Source: Mycobacterium sp. ST-F2 (GTDB taxonomy: Bacteria > Actinomycetota > Actinomycetes > Mycobacteriales > Mycobacteriaceae). From it: DNA of 64,000 nt. The DNA is taken from positions 1 through 64,000 of the forward strand of contig NZ_JMHT01000074.1 of the NCBI RefSeq assembly GCF_001905655.1. The letters are read 5' to 3'. This document shows, in pieces, positions 20,020 to 28,288 of the stretch. Numbering within the stretch: position 1 is the stretch's first letter; every line of letters starts with the position of its first letter. The notes beneath the pieces were generated by a model. That model was not told where the DNA came from and ran no database searches. It was given only the letters and a program-made list of their open reading frames with translations. The translations under genes were made by a program, and so were the position numbers.

Positions 20020-20332
20020 GTTCCTCCTCGAATGTCGAATCCAGATGGCGCTCAAGGGCATCCAGATGATTGGTCCAGTAGCGGCGGTAGCGCTCGATCC
20101 ACTGGTCCATCTCGACCAGGCCGTCGGCGCGCAGCGCGTAGATGCGTCGTTGGGCGTCGGGCCGGACCTCGACCAGGCCCACCTCCCGCAGCACGCGGAG
20201 ATGACGGGAGACCGTCGGCTGCGTCAGGCCGGGGAGGGTCGCGACGAGTTCGCCTGCCGTCCGTTCGCCCTCGGCGAGTACGTCGAGCAGCGCGCGCCGG
20301 TTGGGTTCGGCGACTGCTTCGAAGACGTCCAT
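20006..20332 (-). CDS. ArsR-family transcriptional regulator
   Basis: A 108-residue winged-helix regulator starting MDVFEAVAEPNRRALLDVL, the usual ArsR N terminus. The recognition helix is in LTQPTVSRHLRVLREVGLV. No metal-binding CxC motif is seen, so it belongs to the SRPBCC-linked branch that senses small molecules rather than arsenic. An upstream ATG at 20353 would add seven residues but lies inside the probable operator. It heads the ArsR-SRPBCC-flavodoxin operon and probably autorepresses it. Confidence 0.9.
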   Translation of the reverse strand: MDVFEAVAEPNRRALLDVLAEGERTAGELVATLPGLTQPTVSRHLRVLREVGLVEVRPDAQRRIYALRADGLVEMDQWIERYRRYWTNHLDALERHLDSTFEEEHDRH

Positions 20333-20350
20333 GCGGCCAGTATGCCTAGA

Positions 20351-20364
20351 CATCTATATAGATG
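20351..20364. promoter_or_regulatory. Perfect 14-bp palindrome, probable ArsR operator
   Basis: CATCTATATAGATG is perfectly self-complementary, AT-rich against a GC-rich background, and ends 18 nt upstream of the ArsR start. Its centre could also act as a -10. Confidence 0.75.
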
Positions 20365-20387
20365 CAACTGAATATTCTGCCGTCTGC

Positions 20388-21020
20388 TCAATCCGCCGTT
20401 TGCAGATAGGCGACCAGCGCGTTGGTCAACCCGCGCCGCGCAACATCGAGGTCTGCATAGGAACCCAGTTGCCGCTCGGAGACCAGGCCGCGCATCGCGC
20501 CCGGAATCAAGGTGGCGACCTCACGGACGCGTTCGGGGTCGGCGCCGAGGTCCTCGAAAGCGTTGCGGCAGATCTGCAGCCACGACTGGCCCCAGGAATG
20601 CAATTCGGCTGCGGTCCTTGGGTATAACCGCTCCAGTTCTGCATGATCGCGGGGCAGTGCGGCGCGTAGGTTCTCGATGGCCCGTGAATCGGGGGAGTCC
20701 AGGCCCGCGTAGAGAGTGTCGATGATGGTGGCGACGCGATTGCTCAGCAGGGCGTCGGAACTGATGGATGCGAACACGTCGGCCCTGCGTTCGGCCGTAC
20801 GGTGAAGCACGGCGGCCCAGAAGCCGTCGGCGTCGCCGAATTGGTATTGCACGGCACCCCAGGTCGCGCCGATGTCCTTGGCAATCCGATTGGCCGAGAC
20901 TGATCCGGGATCGCCCGAGGCCAGCGACTTCAGCGCGGCCTCCAGCATGTTCTCGCGGGTCGCCTGGCCGCGCCGATTCGTGCGCCGCGCCGGCGTCGAC
21001 GCCTCCGTCGTATCGGTCAT
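20388..21020 (-). CDS. TetR-family transcriptional regulator
   Basis: A 210-residue protein. The N-terminal helix-turn-helix is RENMLEAALKSLA followed by VSANRIAKDIGATWGAVQYQFGDADGF, and the rest is an all-helical ligand domain. The ATG at 21020 is used because longer frames run into the divergent promoter. It is divergent from the Rieske oxygenase gene, which it probably controls. The 66-78 bp between them carry two copies of GCATAG on the minus strand, 23 nt apart, and a loose inverted repeat around 21050-21070. Confidence 0.85.
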   Translation of the reverse strand: MTDTTEASTPARRTNRRGQATRENMLEAALKSLASGDPGSVSANRIAKDIGATWGAVQYQFGDADGFWAAVLHRTAERRADVFASISSDALLSNRVATIIDTLYAGLDSPDSRAIENLRAALPRDHAELERLYPRTAAELHSWGQSWLQICRNAFEDLGADPERVREVATLIPGAMRGLVSERQLGSYADLDVARRGLTNALVAYLQTAD

Positions 21021-21085
21021 CTTCGAAGGATATCCCGCTGGAACCATTTTGATAGAGGGTGCTATGCAACTTTCATTGACTGTTC

Positions 21086-21091
21086 TATGCT
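21086..21091 (+). promoter_or_regulatory. -10 element of leaderless Rieske oxygenase gene
   Basis: TATGCT fits TANNNT and lies 7 nt before the ATG at 21099, supporting that start over the ATG at 21087, which overlaps the hexamer. Confidence 0.5.
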
Positions 21092-21098
21092 TCGGTTC

Positions 21099-22127
21099 AT
21101 GGCTAAGCCGCCTCTTTCGATGAGACCGACCGGCTGGTTTCAGGTTGCCTGGTCCGACGAGGTCGGCGTCGGTGACGTTCACACCATGAAGTACTTCGGT
21201 CGGGAGCTGGTCGCCTGGCGCTCAGAGTCTGGACGGGTCACCGTGATGGACGCCTACTGCGAACACCTGGGCGCGCACCTCGGGTTCGGTGGCACCGTGC
21301 GAGGCGAGGTGTTGCAGTGCCCCTTTCACGGTTGGCAGTGGAATCAGGAGGGGCGCAACGTCTGCATTCCCTACGAGAGCCGGCCCAACCGGGGGCGTCG
21401 CATCAAGACCTACCCGGTTACCGAGCGCAACGCATCGATCTATGTGTGGCATGACCTCCAGGACCGTGACCCGTTCTTCGATGCTCCCGATGTTTTCGCC
21501 AGTTTCGGTGACGGAAGCAGCGCAGCGGATTACTACCCGCAGCAGCGGTTGTTCGAGCAGGGCCGTGAGATGCACCCCCAGTATGTGCTCGAAAACGGCG
21601 TAGACTCCGCCCATTTCAAATATGTCCACGGGACACCGATCAATCCGGTCTTCACCCGGCACGACTTTGATGGCCCGGTGTCCTACGTCGATTTCACCAT
21701 CACCTTCGAAGGCGACGACGGCCAGCGGATCGAGGACATCAACAGCGGAGTGGAGGCAATCAACGGCGGCCTCGGCATCGCGGTGACCAAGAGTTGGGGA
21801 ATGATCGACAATCGCACGATCTCGGCCATCACCCCTGTCGACGACAGCACCTCCGATATCCGTTTCATGGTCTACATCGGGCGGCCCAAGGGCGACGTGC
21901 GTAACCCCGATCGGGCTCGTGTCAGGGCCGAGGAGTTCGGCGCCGAAGTCATCCGGCAGTTCCGCCAGGACATCCACATCTGGTCGCACCAGCGCTATTC
22001 CGATCCGCCCGCTCTGGCCAGCTCGGAACTCGAAGGATTCACCGCGATCCGCAACTGGGCATTGAAGTTCTACCCTGACGGCAAAGGTGGCAGCGCCGCC
22101 GACCTGGCTGCCCGATCCCCGCACTGA
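21099..22127 (+). CDS. Rieske [2Fe-2S] oxygenase alpha subunit, KshA-like
   Basis: A 342-residue protein. The Rieske cluster ligands are CEHLGAHLG (Cys, His) and CPFHGWQW (Cys, His) in the N-terminal third. The mononuclear iron site is ENGVDSAHFKYVHGTP, the D-xx-H-xxxx-H pattern of ring-hydroxylating and steroid oxygenases. Overall it resembles 3-ketosteroid 9-alpha-hydroxylase and cholesterol 7-desaturase more than aromatic dioxygenases. A separate reductase would be needed and none is adjacent. It is controlled by the divergent TetR gene; the DapB-like dehydrogenase follows after 32 nt in the same direction. Confidence 0.85.
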   Translation: MAKPPLSMRPTGWFQVAWSDEVGVGDVHTMKYFGRELVAWRSESGRVTVMDAYCEHLGAHLGFGGTVRGEVLQCPFHGWQWNQEGRNVCIPYESRPNRGRRIKTYPVTERNASIYVWHDLQDRDPFFDAPDVFASFGDGSSAADYYPQQRLFEQGREMHPQYVLENGVDSAHFKYVHGTPINPVFTRHDFDGPVSYVDFTITFEGDDGQRIEDINSGVEAINGGLGIAVTKSWGMIDNRTISAITPVDDSTSDIRFMVYIGRPKGDVRNPDRARVRAEEFGAEVIRQFRQDIHIWSHQRYSDPPALASSELEGFTAIRNWALKFYPDGKGGSAADLAARSPH

Positions 22128-22159
22128 TCAAGACCATTCTCGAGAAGGAAGGCATCGCC

Positions 22160-23233
22160 ATGCCGATTACTGTTTTTCAGGTCGCGACCGGCAACGTCGG
22201 CTCCGAGATGATCAAGCGGATAGCGGATCGACCGGATCTCGAACTTGTTGGTGTGCACTGCTATTCGCCGGACAAAGTCGGCAAGGACGCCGGCGAACTC
22301 GCCGGCATAGCGCCGAACGGTGTGATCGCCACCGGAACGATCGAGGAAATCATCGCCGCCAAGCCTGATGTGCTGACCTTCCACGGCGTATTCCCCGACG
22401 AAGATCTCTATGTCAAGGTGCTCGAGGCCGGCATCAACATCGTCACCACCGCCGACTGGATCACCGGCTTCCACCGCGATACCAATCACCCGCACCACTC
22501 GGGTAAGCCCGTCACGCAGCTGCTCCAAGAGGCCTGCGAGAAGGGCAATTCCACGTTCTACGGCACGGGTATGAATCCGGGTCTCAATCAGATCCTCGGG
22601 GTGGTGTGTTCGGCCGACGTCGCCGAGATCGAGAACGTCACCACCATCGAGTCCGTCGACGTGTCCTGCCATCACTCGAAAGACACCTGGATCGAGGTGG
22701 GATACGGTCTGCCCGTTGATGATCCGTCGATCCCGGGCAAGCTGCGGAAATACACGGAGGTCTTCGCCGACTCGGTCTACATGATGGCCGACTGCTTCGG
22801 GCTCGAGCTCGACGAGGTGAAATTCGAATACGAGCTCGGTGCCTGCACCAAGGATGTCGACCTGGGCTGGTACACGCTGCCCAAGGGCTCACTCGGCGGC
22901 AACTACATCAAGTACCAGGGCATGGTCGACGGTGTGCCGCGCGTCGAGACCCACCTCGAATGGCAGATGACGCCGCACACCGAACCGCACTGGAACATCA
23001 AGGGCTGCTACATCACTCAGATCAAGGGCGATCCCTGCGTCTACAACAAACACATGATCTACCCGAAACCCGGTGTGGACCTGTCCAATCCGGACAACTT
23101 CGCCTCGATCGGCATGACGGTCACAGGAATGCCCGCGCTCAACGCCATCAAGTCCGTGGTCGCAGCCCGTCCCGGCATCATCACCAGCGCCGACCTGCCG
23201 CTGCGCGGCTTCGCCGGACGATTCAAGCTCTAG
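22160..23233 (+). CDS. DapB-like NAD(P)-dependent dehydrogenase
   Basis: A 357-residue protein with an N-terminal Rossmann domain (VFQVATGNVGSEMIKR, residues 5-20) and a DapB-type fold, akin to 2,4-diaminopentanoate dehydrogenase and other NAD(P)H-dependent amine/imine oxidoreductases. YGTGMNPG marks the catalytic-domain junction. Mycobacteria have many such proteins near lipid and steroid genes; the substrate is unknown. Shine-Dalgarno GAAGGAAGG precedes the ATG. It is probably co-transcribed with the Rieske oxygenase. Confidence 0.78.
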   Translation: MPITVFQVATGNVGSEMIKRIADRPDLELVGVHCYSPDKVGKDAGELAGIAPNGVIATGTIEEIIAAKPDVLTFHGVFPDEDLYVKVLEAGINIVTTADWITGFHRDTNHPHHSGKPVTQLLQEACEKGNSTFYGTGMNPGLNQILGVVCSADVAEIENVTTIESVDVSCHHSKDTWIEVGYGLPVDDPSIPGKLRKYTEVFADSVYMMADCFGLELDEVKFEYELGACTKDVDLGWYTLPKGSLGGNYIKYQGMVDGVPRVETHLEWQMTPHTEPHWNIKGCYITQIKGDPCVYNKHMIYPKPGVDLSNPDNFASIGMTVTGMPALNAIKSVVAARPGIITSADLPLRGFAGRFKL

Positions 23234-23596
23234 CCGTACTGGGCAGTGAGGCTGGTGACGGTCGCCTGATCGCTGGTGGACCTTCAAGGCTGAGGCGCGT
23301 TGTTACTTGTCAACGCGGGTCAGCGGGGTGGGTTTGTGCTACAGCCCGGCGAATGTCGATGAAACCCTCCGCCTGCGACATCGGCAATTCTCTATCAATT
23401 TCCGCGGCAGACCCATCCAACACGGCCTGGGCTTCGAATCCCGGTTGCTCGCTCTGGCGAACGGTGCCGGAACCGAGACATGTCCTGACCAACACGTACG
23501 CGCGCGGATCGTCACCGTGGCCGGTCTGACCGACGCGTACCCCGATCAAGTGCTACCTGACCCGTTGCCGGGACCAGGTGCCATGAGAGGACGTCC
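23234..23596. other. 363-nt intergenic stretch, no gene recognised
   Basis: The stretch contains open frames on both strands, one running into the next gene from 23307 and a minus-strand one at 23310-23549. Neither has a ribosome site, family motifs or typical codon bias. Only the AGAGGACG ribosome site for the following gene is clear. Confidence 0.5.
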
Positions 23597-24460
23597 ATGA
23601 CTGCAAAGCTCAAACCTCACTTCGAGGACGTGCAGGCGCACTACGACCTGTCAGATGACTTTTTCCGGTTGTTTCTGGATCCCAGCCAGACGTACAGCTG
23701 TGCGTTCTTCGAGCACGACGGCATGACCCTGGAGCAGGCCCAGATGGCCAAGATCGACTTGGCTCTCGGCAAATTGGGTCTGAGACCCGGTATGACGTTG
23801 CTCGATATCGGCTGCGGCTGGGGTGCCGCGATGCGGCGGGCGGTCGAGAGCTACGACGTCGACGTCATCGGTCTGACGCTGTCGAAGAACCAGGCCGCCC
23901 ACGTCGAACAACTTCTGGGCACGATGAACACGACGAGGTCCCGTCGGGTGTTATTGGAAGGGTGGGAGCAATTCGAGGGTTCGGTTGATCGGATCGTGTC
24001 CATCGGGGCGTTCGAGCACTTCGGCCACGATCGGTATCCGGCGTTTTTTCGCATGGCCTACGACGCGCTGCCCGCTGATGGCAGCATGCTGCTGCACACC
24101 ATCTGCGGTATCGAACCGCGCCGGGCTGCGGAACTCGGCATACCTCTGACCTTCGAGTTGGCCCGGTTCGTCAAATTCATCCTCACCGAGATCTTTCCCG
24201 GCGGACGACTGCCATCGGTTCCGATGGTCCATGAGCTGGCCACCGCCGCGGGCTTCCGGATAACTCGGGTCCAATCGCTGCAGCCGCACTACGCGCGGAC
24301 CCTGGACCTGTGGGCAGCGTCGCTCGAGGCCCACCGCGATGAGGCGATCGCCATCCAATCGGTGCAGGTCTACGACCGGTACATGAAATATCTGACTGGC
24401 TGTGCGGATATGTTCCGCCTCGGTCAAGTCGACGTGAACCAATTCACCCTGGAGAAATAG
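23597..24460 (+). CDS. PcaA/MmaA2-like mycolic acid cyclopropane synthase
   Basis: A SAM-dependent methyltransferase of the mycolate-modifying family. It has 287 residues, the length of PcaA, MmaA2 and CmaA1. Seen: YDLSDDFFRLFLDP and YSCAFFE near the N terminus (substrate and bicarbonate region), SAM motif LDIGCGWGA, GLTLSKNQ, GAFEHFGHDRY, and the C-terminal YDRYMKYLTGCA followed by QFTLEK. The closest remembered match is PcaA/MmaA2, which convert cis double bonds of meromycolate to cyclopropanes. The exact site specificity cannot be read. Confidence 0.87.
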   Translation: MTAKLKPHFEDVQAHYDLSDDFFRLFLDPSQTYSCAFFEHDGMTLEQAQMAKIDLALGKLGLRPGMTLLDIGCGWGAAMRRAVESYDVDVIGLTLSKNQAAHVEQLLGTMNTTRSRRVLLEGWEQFEGSVDRIVSIGAFEHFGHDRYPAFFRMAYDALPADGSMLLHTICGIEPRRAAELGIPLTFELARFVKFILTEIFPGGRLPSVPMVHELATAAGFRITRVQSLQPHYARTLDLWAASLEAHRDEAIAIQSVQVYDRYMKYLTGCADMFRLGQVDVNQFTLEK

Positions 24461-24538
24461 TGGATCGGACTGTGACTCATTACCGGACTGGCCTGAACAT
24501 GCTGAGCACTGCTGTGCTCAGTGGGGAGGGAGAAATTC

Positions 24539-25423
24539 GTGGCAACTGATTCTCGTGACGATATGCGTCCGCATTTCGAGGACGTCCAAGCCCACTACGA
24601 CCTATCTGACGATTTCTTCGCCCTGTTCCAGGATCCTTCACGTACCTATAGCTGCGCTTATTTCGAACCGGAGAGTTTGACCTTGGAGCAGGCGCAGATC
24701 GCGAAGATCGACCTGAACCTCGACAAGCTGGACCTCAAGCCGGGGATGACGTTGTTGGACATCGGCTGCGGCTGGGGCGCCACTGCCAAACGCGCGGTCG
24801 AGAAGTATGACGTCAACGTCATTGGACTGACGTTGTCGAAGAACCAACGAACCTATACCCAGCAACTCCTGGACACCATCGACACCACGCGAACCCGGCG
24901 CGTGCTGTTGCATGGTTGGGAGGAGTTCGACGAACCTGTCGACAGAATCGTATCCATCGAAGCCTTCGAGCACTTCGGGTTCGAACGCTATGTGGAATTC
25001 TTCAAGAAATGTTTCGATATTCTGCCCGGAGACGGCCGGATGACGATTCAGAGCAGCGTCGGCTATCACCCGTATGATTTGCACGCGGACGGAAAGCAGA
25101 TCACCTTCGAGACCGCGCGATTCATCAAATTCATTGTCACCGAGATTTTTCCGGGCGGGCGGATCCCGACCACCGAGATGATGATTGAACACGGTGAACG
25201 AGCCGGCTTCGATGTTCCCGAGGCGGTGTCGCTTCGGTCGCACTATATCCGGACGTTGAATATCTGGGGCAACGCGCTGGAGGCCAATTACGAAAAGGCC
25301 GTCGAGGTCCAGTCAGAAGAGGTCTATCAACGCTTCATGAAATACCTCCGCGGGTGCGAACGCTACTTCACCGAAGGTTTGCTCGACGTCACCCTCGCCG
25401 CGTACCACAAACAGGCGAATTAG
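24539..25423 (+). CDS. MmaA4-like hydroxymycolate synthase / CmaA-family methyltransferase
   Basis: A second mycolate methyltransferase, 294 residues from the GTG at 24539, which has a GGGGAGGGA Shine-Dalgarno; a GTG at 24521 would overlap it. It matches MmaA4 more closely than its neighbour does: DDFFALFQDPSRTYSCAYFEP, DLNLDKLDLKPGMTLLDIG, SIEAFEHFGFERY, and the ARFIKFIVTEIFPGGR and MKYLRGCERYFTEG segments. In M. tuberculosis MmaA4 adds the methyl and hydroxyl that lead to keto- and methoxymycolates. It lies 78 nt after the PcaA-like gene, probably by tandem duplication. Confidence 0.85.
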   Translation: MATDSRDDMRPHFEDVQAHYDLSDDFFALFQDPSRTYSCAYFEPESLTLEQAQIAKIDLNLDKLDLKPGMTLLDIGCGWGATAKRAVEKYDVNVIGLTLSKNQRTYTQQLLDTIDTTRTRRVLLHGWEEFDEPVDRIVSIEAFEHFGFERYVEFFKKCFDILPGDGRMTIQSSVGYHPYDLHADGKQITFETARFIKFIVTEIFPGGRIPTTEMMIEHGERAGFDVPEAVSLRSHYIRTLNIWGNALEANYEKAVEVQSEEVYQRFMKYLRGCERYFTEGLLDVTLAAYHKQAN

Positions 25424-25492
25424 GGCGGATGGGCGGCTGTGGAGGCGGCTCGAGGCCGTCGCAGGCTTCGGGTCACCTCCACACAGCCGTGG

Positions 25493-26716
25493 CTAGCAGT
25501 TCCTCCGTGACGTGTGCGTGTCGCACGCGCCCGGGGATTCTCGTCGCGGGTCGGTCCACTGTTCCCAGAACAGCATGCGGGCTCGAAACGACGGATTGCC
25601 GACGGCGTCGAGTACGTGTAGTCCGGCACTGGCGATGGCCGGTATGCCGACCATCTTGTGGAACCAGCGGCCGCGCCGGTATTCCGTGCCCCAGGCCTCC
25701 TCTACCCGCTGGGTGTAGTTGGTGAAATCGTCGGGACCGCCGTTGGTCAGAGCCGCGATGGCGCATTCACCGGCGGCCAGCCCGGACTGCAGGGCTTTTG
25801 ATATCCCCGCCCCTGATGCCGGCCGAGCGGCGCCGAGAGCATCCCCGGCGAACAGGACGCCGGGTCGCCACGGCGGCCAGGTGGTGAATCCCATTGGTAG
25901 TCGCCAGGCTTGCAGGGCTTTGGCTTTCATCAATTCGTGGGTCGTCGGCAGCTGCCAGTCGGCGGGGAGATCGGCGAGAAACTGGCCCAGCAGCTCTGTT
26001 GCGTTGATCTGATGCCATTTCTTGTAGCTGTTGACGTACCCCAGTCCGATGTTGACTCGGCCGCCGCCGAGGGGGAACACCCAGCCGTAGCCGGGCAGTT
26101 GATCGCCTCGGAACTTGAGCTGCAGATGGACGTCGAGGGAGTCGACGTCGGGGCGGTTGGCCGTCATTTCAGCGCGGATCGCGATGGCGGCGTAGCCGTT
26201 GTAGCGGGAGGTGAGGTTCAGCGTCCGCTTCAGCGGGGAATGGGCGCCGTCAGCCGCGATCACCGCATCGGCGCGGACCCGTTCTCCGCTCTTGAGGACC
26301 ACCCCACAGACCCGGCCACGGTCATCGACGATCGCCGATGCGACTTCGGCGCCGCGGCGCACCTCGGCCCCGCAGTACTCGGCACGGTCAAGCAACATCA
26401 GATCCAGCTCCAGACGCCGCGCCACATGGCCGTGATCGGGCATTCCCGGACGGTCCGGGAATGCCAGGTCCCACCGGTTCGGGCTGTAGACGGTGGCTCT
26501 GTTGACTCGATGGAATTTCGCGACCTGCTCGGCCAAACCCATTTTCTGGATGAAGCTGACCGCCCGCGGCGTGAGACCGTCGCCGCACGGTTTGTCACGC
26601 GGAAACTGCGCCTTGTCGAACACCACAACCCGGGCACCGGTCTGCGCTGCCTGCCATGCGGCGGCCGCGCCGGCGGGACCGCCGCCCACAATCGCCACGT
26701 CGTAGTGCTGCGTCAT
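25493..26716 (-). CDS. Geranylgeranyl reductase-family flavoprotein (MenJ paralogue)
   Basis: A 407-residue FAD enzyme. The N-terminal dinucleotide motif is VGGGPAGAAAAW, then the family mark PRDKPCGDGLTPRA, ADGAHSPLKR, PGYGWVFPLGGGRVNIGLG, and FAGDALGAARPASGAGI. The family saturates prenyl or related double bonds, e.g. MenJ on menaquinone. The end is convergent with the MmaA4-like gene, 69 bp away. That placement raises the possibility of a lipid double bond as substrate, by analogy with the methyltransferase/flavoprotein pairs that make tuberculostearic acid. That part is inference. Its ATG overlaps the stop of the upstream MFS remnant. Confidence 0.82.
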   Translation of the reverse strand: MTQHYDVAIVGGGPAGAAAAWQAAQTGARVVVFDKAQFPRDKPCGDGLTPRAVSFIQKMGLAEQVAKFHRVNRATVYSPNRWDLAFPDRPGMPDHGHVARRLELDLMLLDRAEYCGAEVRRGAEVASAIVDDRGRVCGVVLKSGERVRADAVIAADGAHSPLKRTLNLTSRYNGYAAIAIRAEMTANRPDVDSLDVHLQLKFRGDQLPGYGWVFPLGGGRVNIGLGYVNSYKKWHQINATELLGQFLADLPADWQLPTTHELMKAKALQAWRLPMGFTTWPPWRPGVLFAGDALGAARPASGAGISKALQSGLAAGECAIAALTNGGPDDFTNYTQRVEEAWGTEYRRGRWFHKMVGIPAIASAGLHVLDAVGNPSFRARMLFWEQWTDPRRESPGACDTHTSRRNC

Positions 26717-27036
26717 GGGACCCTCACTTCCACCGGCGTCCTGAGCCTGCAGGTGCTCACATTGGTTATTCGGAACCGAGGTGAGTGCGGATGGGTGCGA
26801 GCGAACCTGCTTGGTTCAGGTGGCTGGTGCGCGTCTGGTTCGCGCAAGGGGCAGACGTGCAGCGCCTCCTCGGCGAGGTTGTCGAGTTCCTTGCCCTTGG
26901 TCTCGGGTCCCAGCAGGTAGCCGACGATGGCGAGTAACCAGATGGCCGACAGCGCCAGATAGGGCGTCTGGACGCCGTAATGGCCGATGGCCCAGCCGAC
27001 GCCGGTCGGCGCGGCGCCCGAACCTGCCGGCCACGC
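26713..27036 (-). pseudogene. C-terminal remnant of an MFS transporter
   Basis: Between about 27033 and 26866 the minus strand encodes a last transmembrane helix and tail typical of MFS metabolite:H+ symporters: VGWAIGHYGVQTPYLALSA, a hydrophobic stretch, then GPETKGKELDNLAEEA. The frame then runs on through an Arg/Pro-rich tail to a TGA overlapping the ATG of the GGR gene (ATGA). The other eleven helices are absent: the sequence upstream is unrelated and is bounded by the monooxygenase gene. Best read as what a deletion left. Confidence 0.75.
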
Positions 27037-27091
27037 TATCGGGTACCGATCACCGTCTGGATATTCAGAATCCGCCGGATCGCAAGGGCAT

Positions 27092-28288
27092 TCAGATCTG
27101 CCCGTGGTTCGGCGGTGCCACGTGGGAAAGTTCCCACGCGCCGATGTGGTGGTACTTCCAGTCGACCGGGTCGTGCACGCTGTGGGTGCGGGCGTTGCGC
27201 CAGTGTCGGTCGAGGCCATGACGGCGGTCGGTTCCGCTGGCCCCGGTCAGTGCGAACAGCTGGCTGGCCACGTCGACGGCGACGTCGCTGGCGAAGGGCT
27301 TGGCCTGGGCCACTGCGATGGAGCCGTGCGCAGCGGCGTCGGGATCACTGACGTCGAGACCGATGTCTTCGAGTTCTCTTGCCGCCCAACGTAATAACTC
27401 GATGGCCGCGCGGGTGCGGGTGGCGAGTTGGCCGAATCGCAGCTGGATGTGCGGGTCTTCGCTTGCCGAGCCGGCGCGTCCGTACCGCACCGCCTCGAAG
27501 AACGGGCGGCTACGGGTGCGGACGAACTCTCCGGCGTCGGCCAGGGCGCCCTCCGCGATGCCGGCTTCGATGGCCGCGTGCACGAGCTGTGCGCGGGCGC
27601 CGAGAAGTTGCGGTTTCTCGAACGCCGACCAATACGGCACCACCAGGTTGCTGTCGATCGTGACGCCGTCCAGAGTGGTGGTGCCACTCACGGTGGAGCG
27701 TTGGCCCATGGCGGCCCAGTCTTCGTCGACGGTCACTCCGGGTGCGTCACGTTCGACGAACGCCAGCACCAGACGGTCATCGGGGTCGAGCGCACTGACG
27801 GCCAGCCACTGCGAGGTGATGGCACCGGTGCAGTAGTACTTGGTGCCATCTACGCGCCAGCGCGTGCCGTCGTTGCTCAGGCGCGTTTTCAGATCCTGGG
27901 CATGGTGGCCGCCGCGCTCGGCGAGCACAGGCGCGATCCGGGCACCGTTGACGACCGCAGGCAAGATGCGGGCGCGCTGCAGGGGAGTGCCGAGCAGGCA
28001 CAGGATGTCCACGGCCAGGAGATGGCCTTGTGGGATCTGGGCAAGGGCCGGATCGGCCGCCGCGACGATTCTGACGACCTCGGCCACCGTCCGGGGCCCC
28101 AGCCCATCTCCGCCGTCCTCGACCGGCACCGTGATGGCCGGCAGGCCCAGGTCCCCGAACTCGGAAACTTCGGTGCGGGGCACAGCGCCGAGCCGATCAC
28201 GTTCGGCTGCACCGGGTTTCACCGCTGCCGCGAATTCCTCTGCGACGGCGACGATGTGCGCGTGCGTCCGGGGAGCTGCCATGCTCAA
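27092..28288 (-). CDS. SfnB/DszC-like acyl-CoA dehydrogenase-fold monooxygenase
   Basis: A 398-residue flavoprotein of the acyl-CoA dehydrogenase fold, in the branch (SfnB, DszC) that acts in organosulfur or xenobiotic oxidation with reduced flavin. Seen: VPVEDGGDGLGPRTVAEVVR, GTKYYCTGAITSQWLAVSA, and the C-terminal RHWRNARTHSVHDPVDWKYHHIG segment with the paired His typical of the branch. The acyl-CoA dehydrogenase catalytic Glu region is not recognisable. Its ATG overlaps the stop of the SsuD-like gene (ATGA), so the two are translated together. Confidence 0.82.
   Translation of the reverse strand: MSMAAPRTHAHIVAVAEEFAAAVKPGAAERDRLGAVPRTEVSEFGDLGLPAITVPVEDGGDGLGPRTVAEVVRIVAAADPALAQIPQGHLLAVDILCLLGTPLQRARILPAVVNGARIAPVLAERGGHHAQDLKTRLSNDGTRWRVDGTKYYCTGAITSQWLAVSALDPDDRLVLAFVERDAPGVTVDEDWAAMGQRSTVSGTTTLDGVTIDSNLVVPYWSAFEKPQLLGARAQLVHAAIEAGIAEGALADAGEFVRTRSRPFFEAVRYGRAGSASEDPHIQLRFGQLATRTRAAIELLRWAARELEDIGLDVSDPDAAAHGSIAVAQAKPFASDVAVDVASQLFALTGASGTDRRHGLDRHWRNARTHSVHDPVDWKYHHIGAWELSHVAPPNHGQI

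Noticed and set aside
23307..23600. Open frame of 97 codons running into the PcaA-like gene
   Set aside because: No Shine-Dalgarno, no recognisable domain, and it overlaps a well-supported start.
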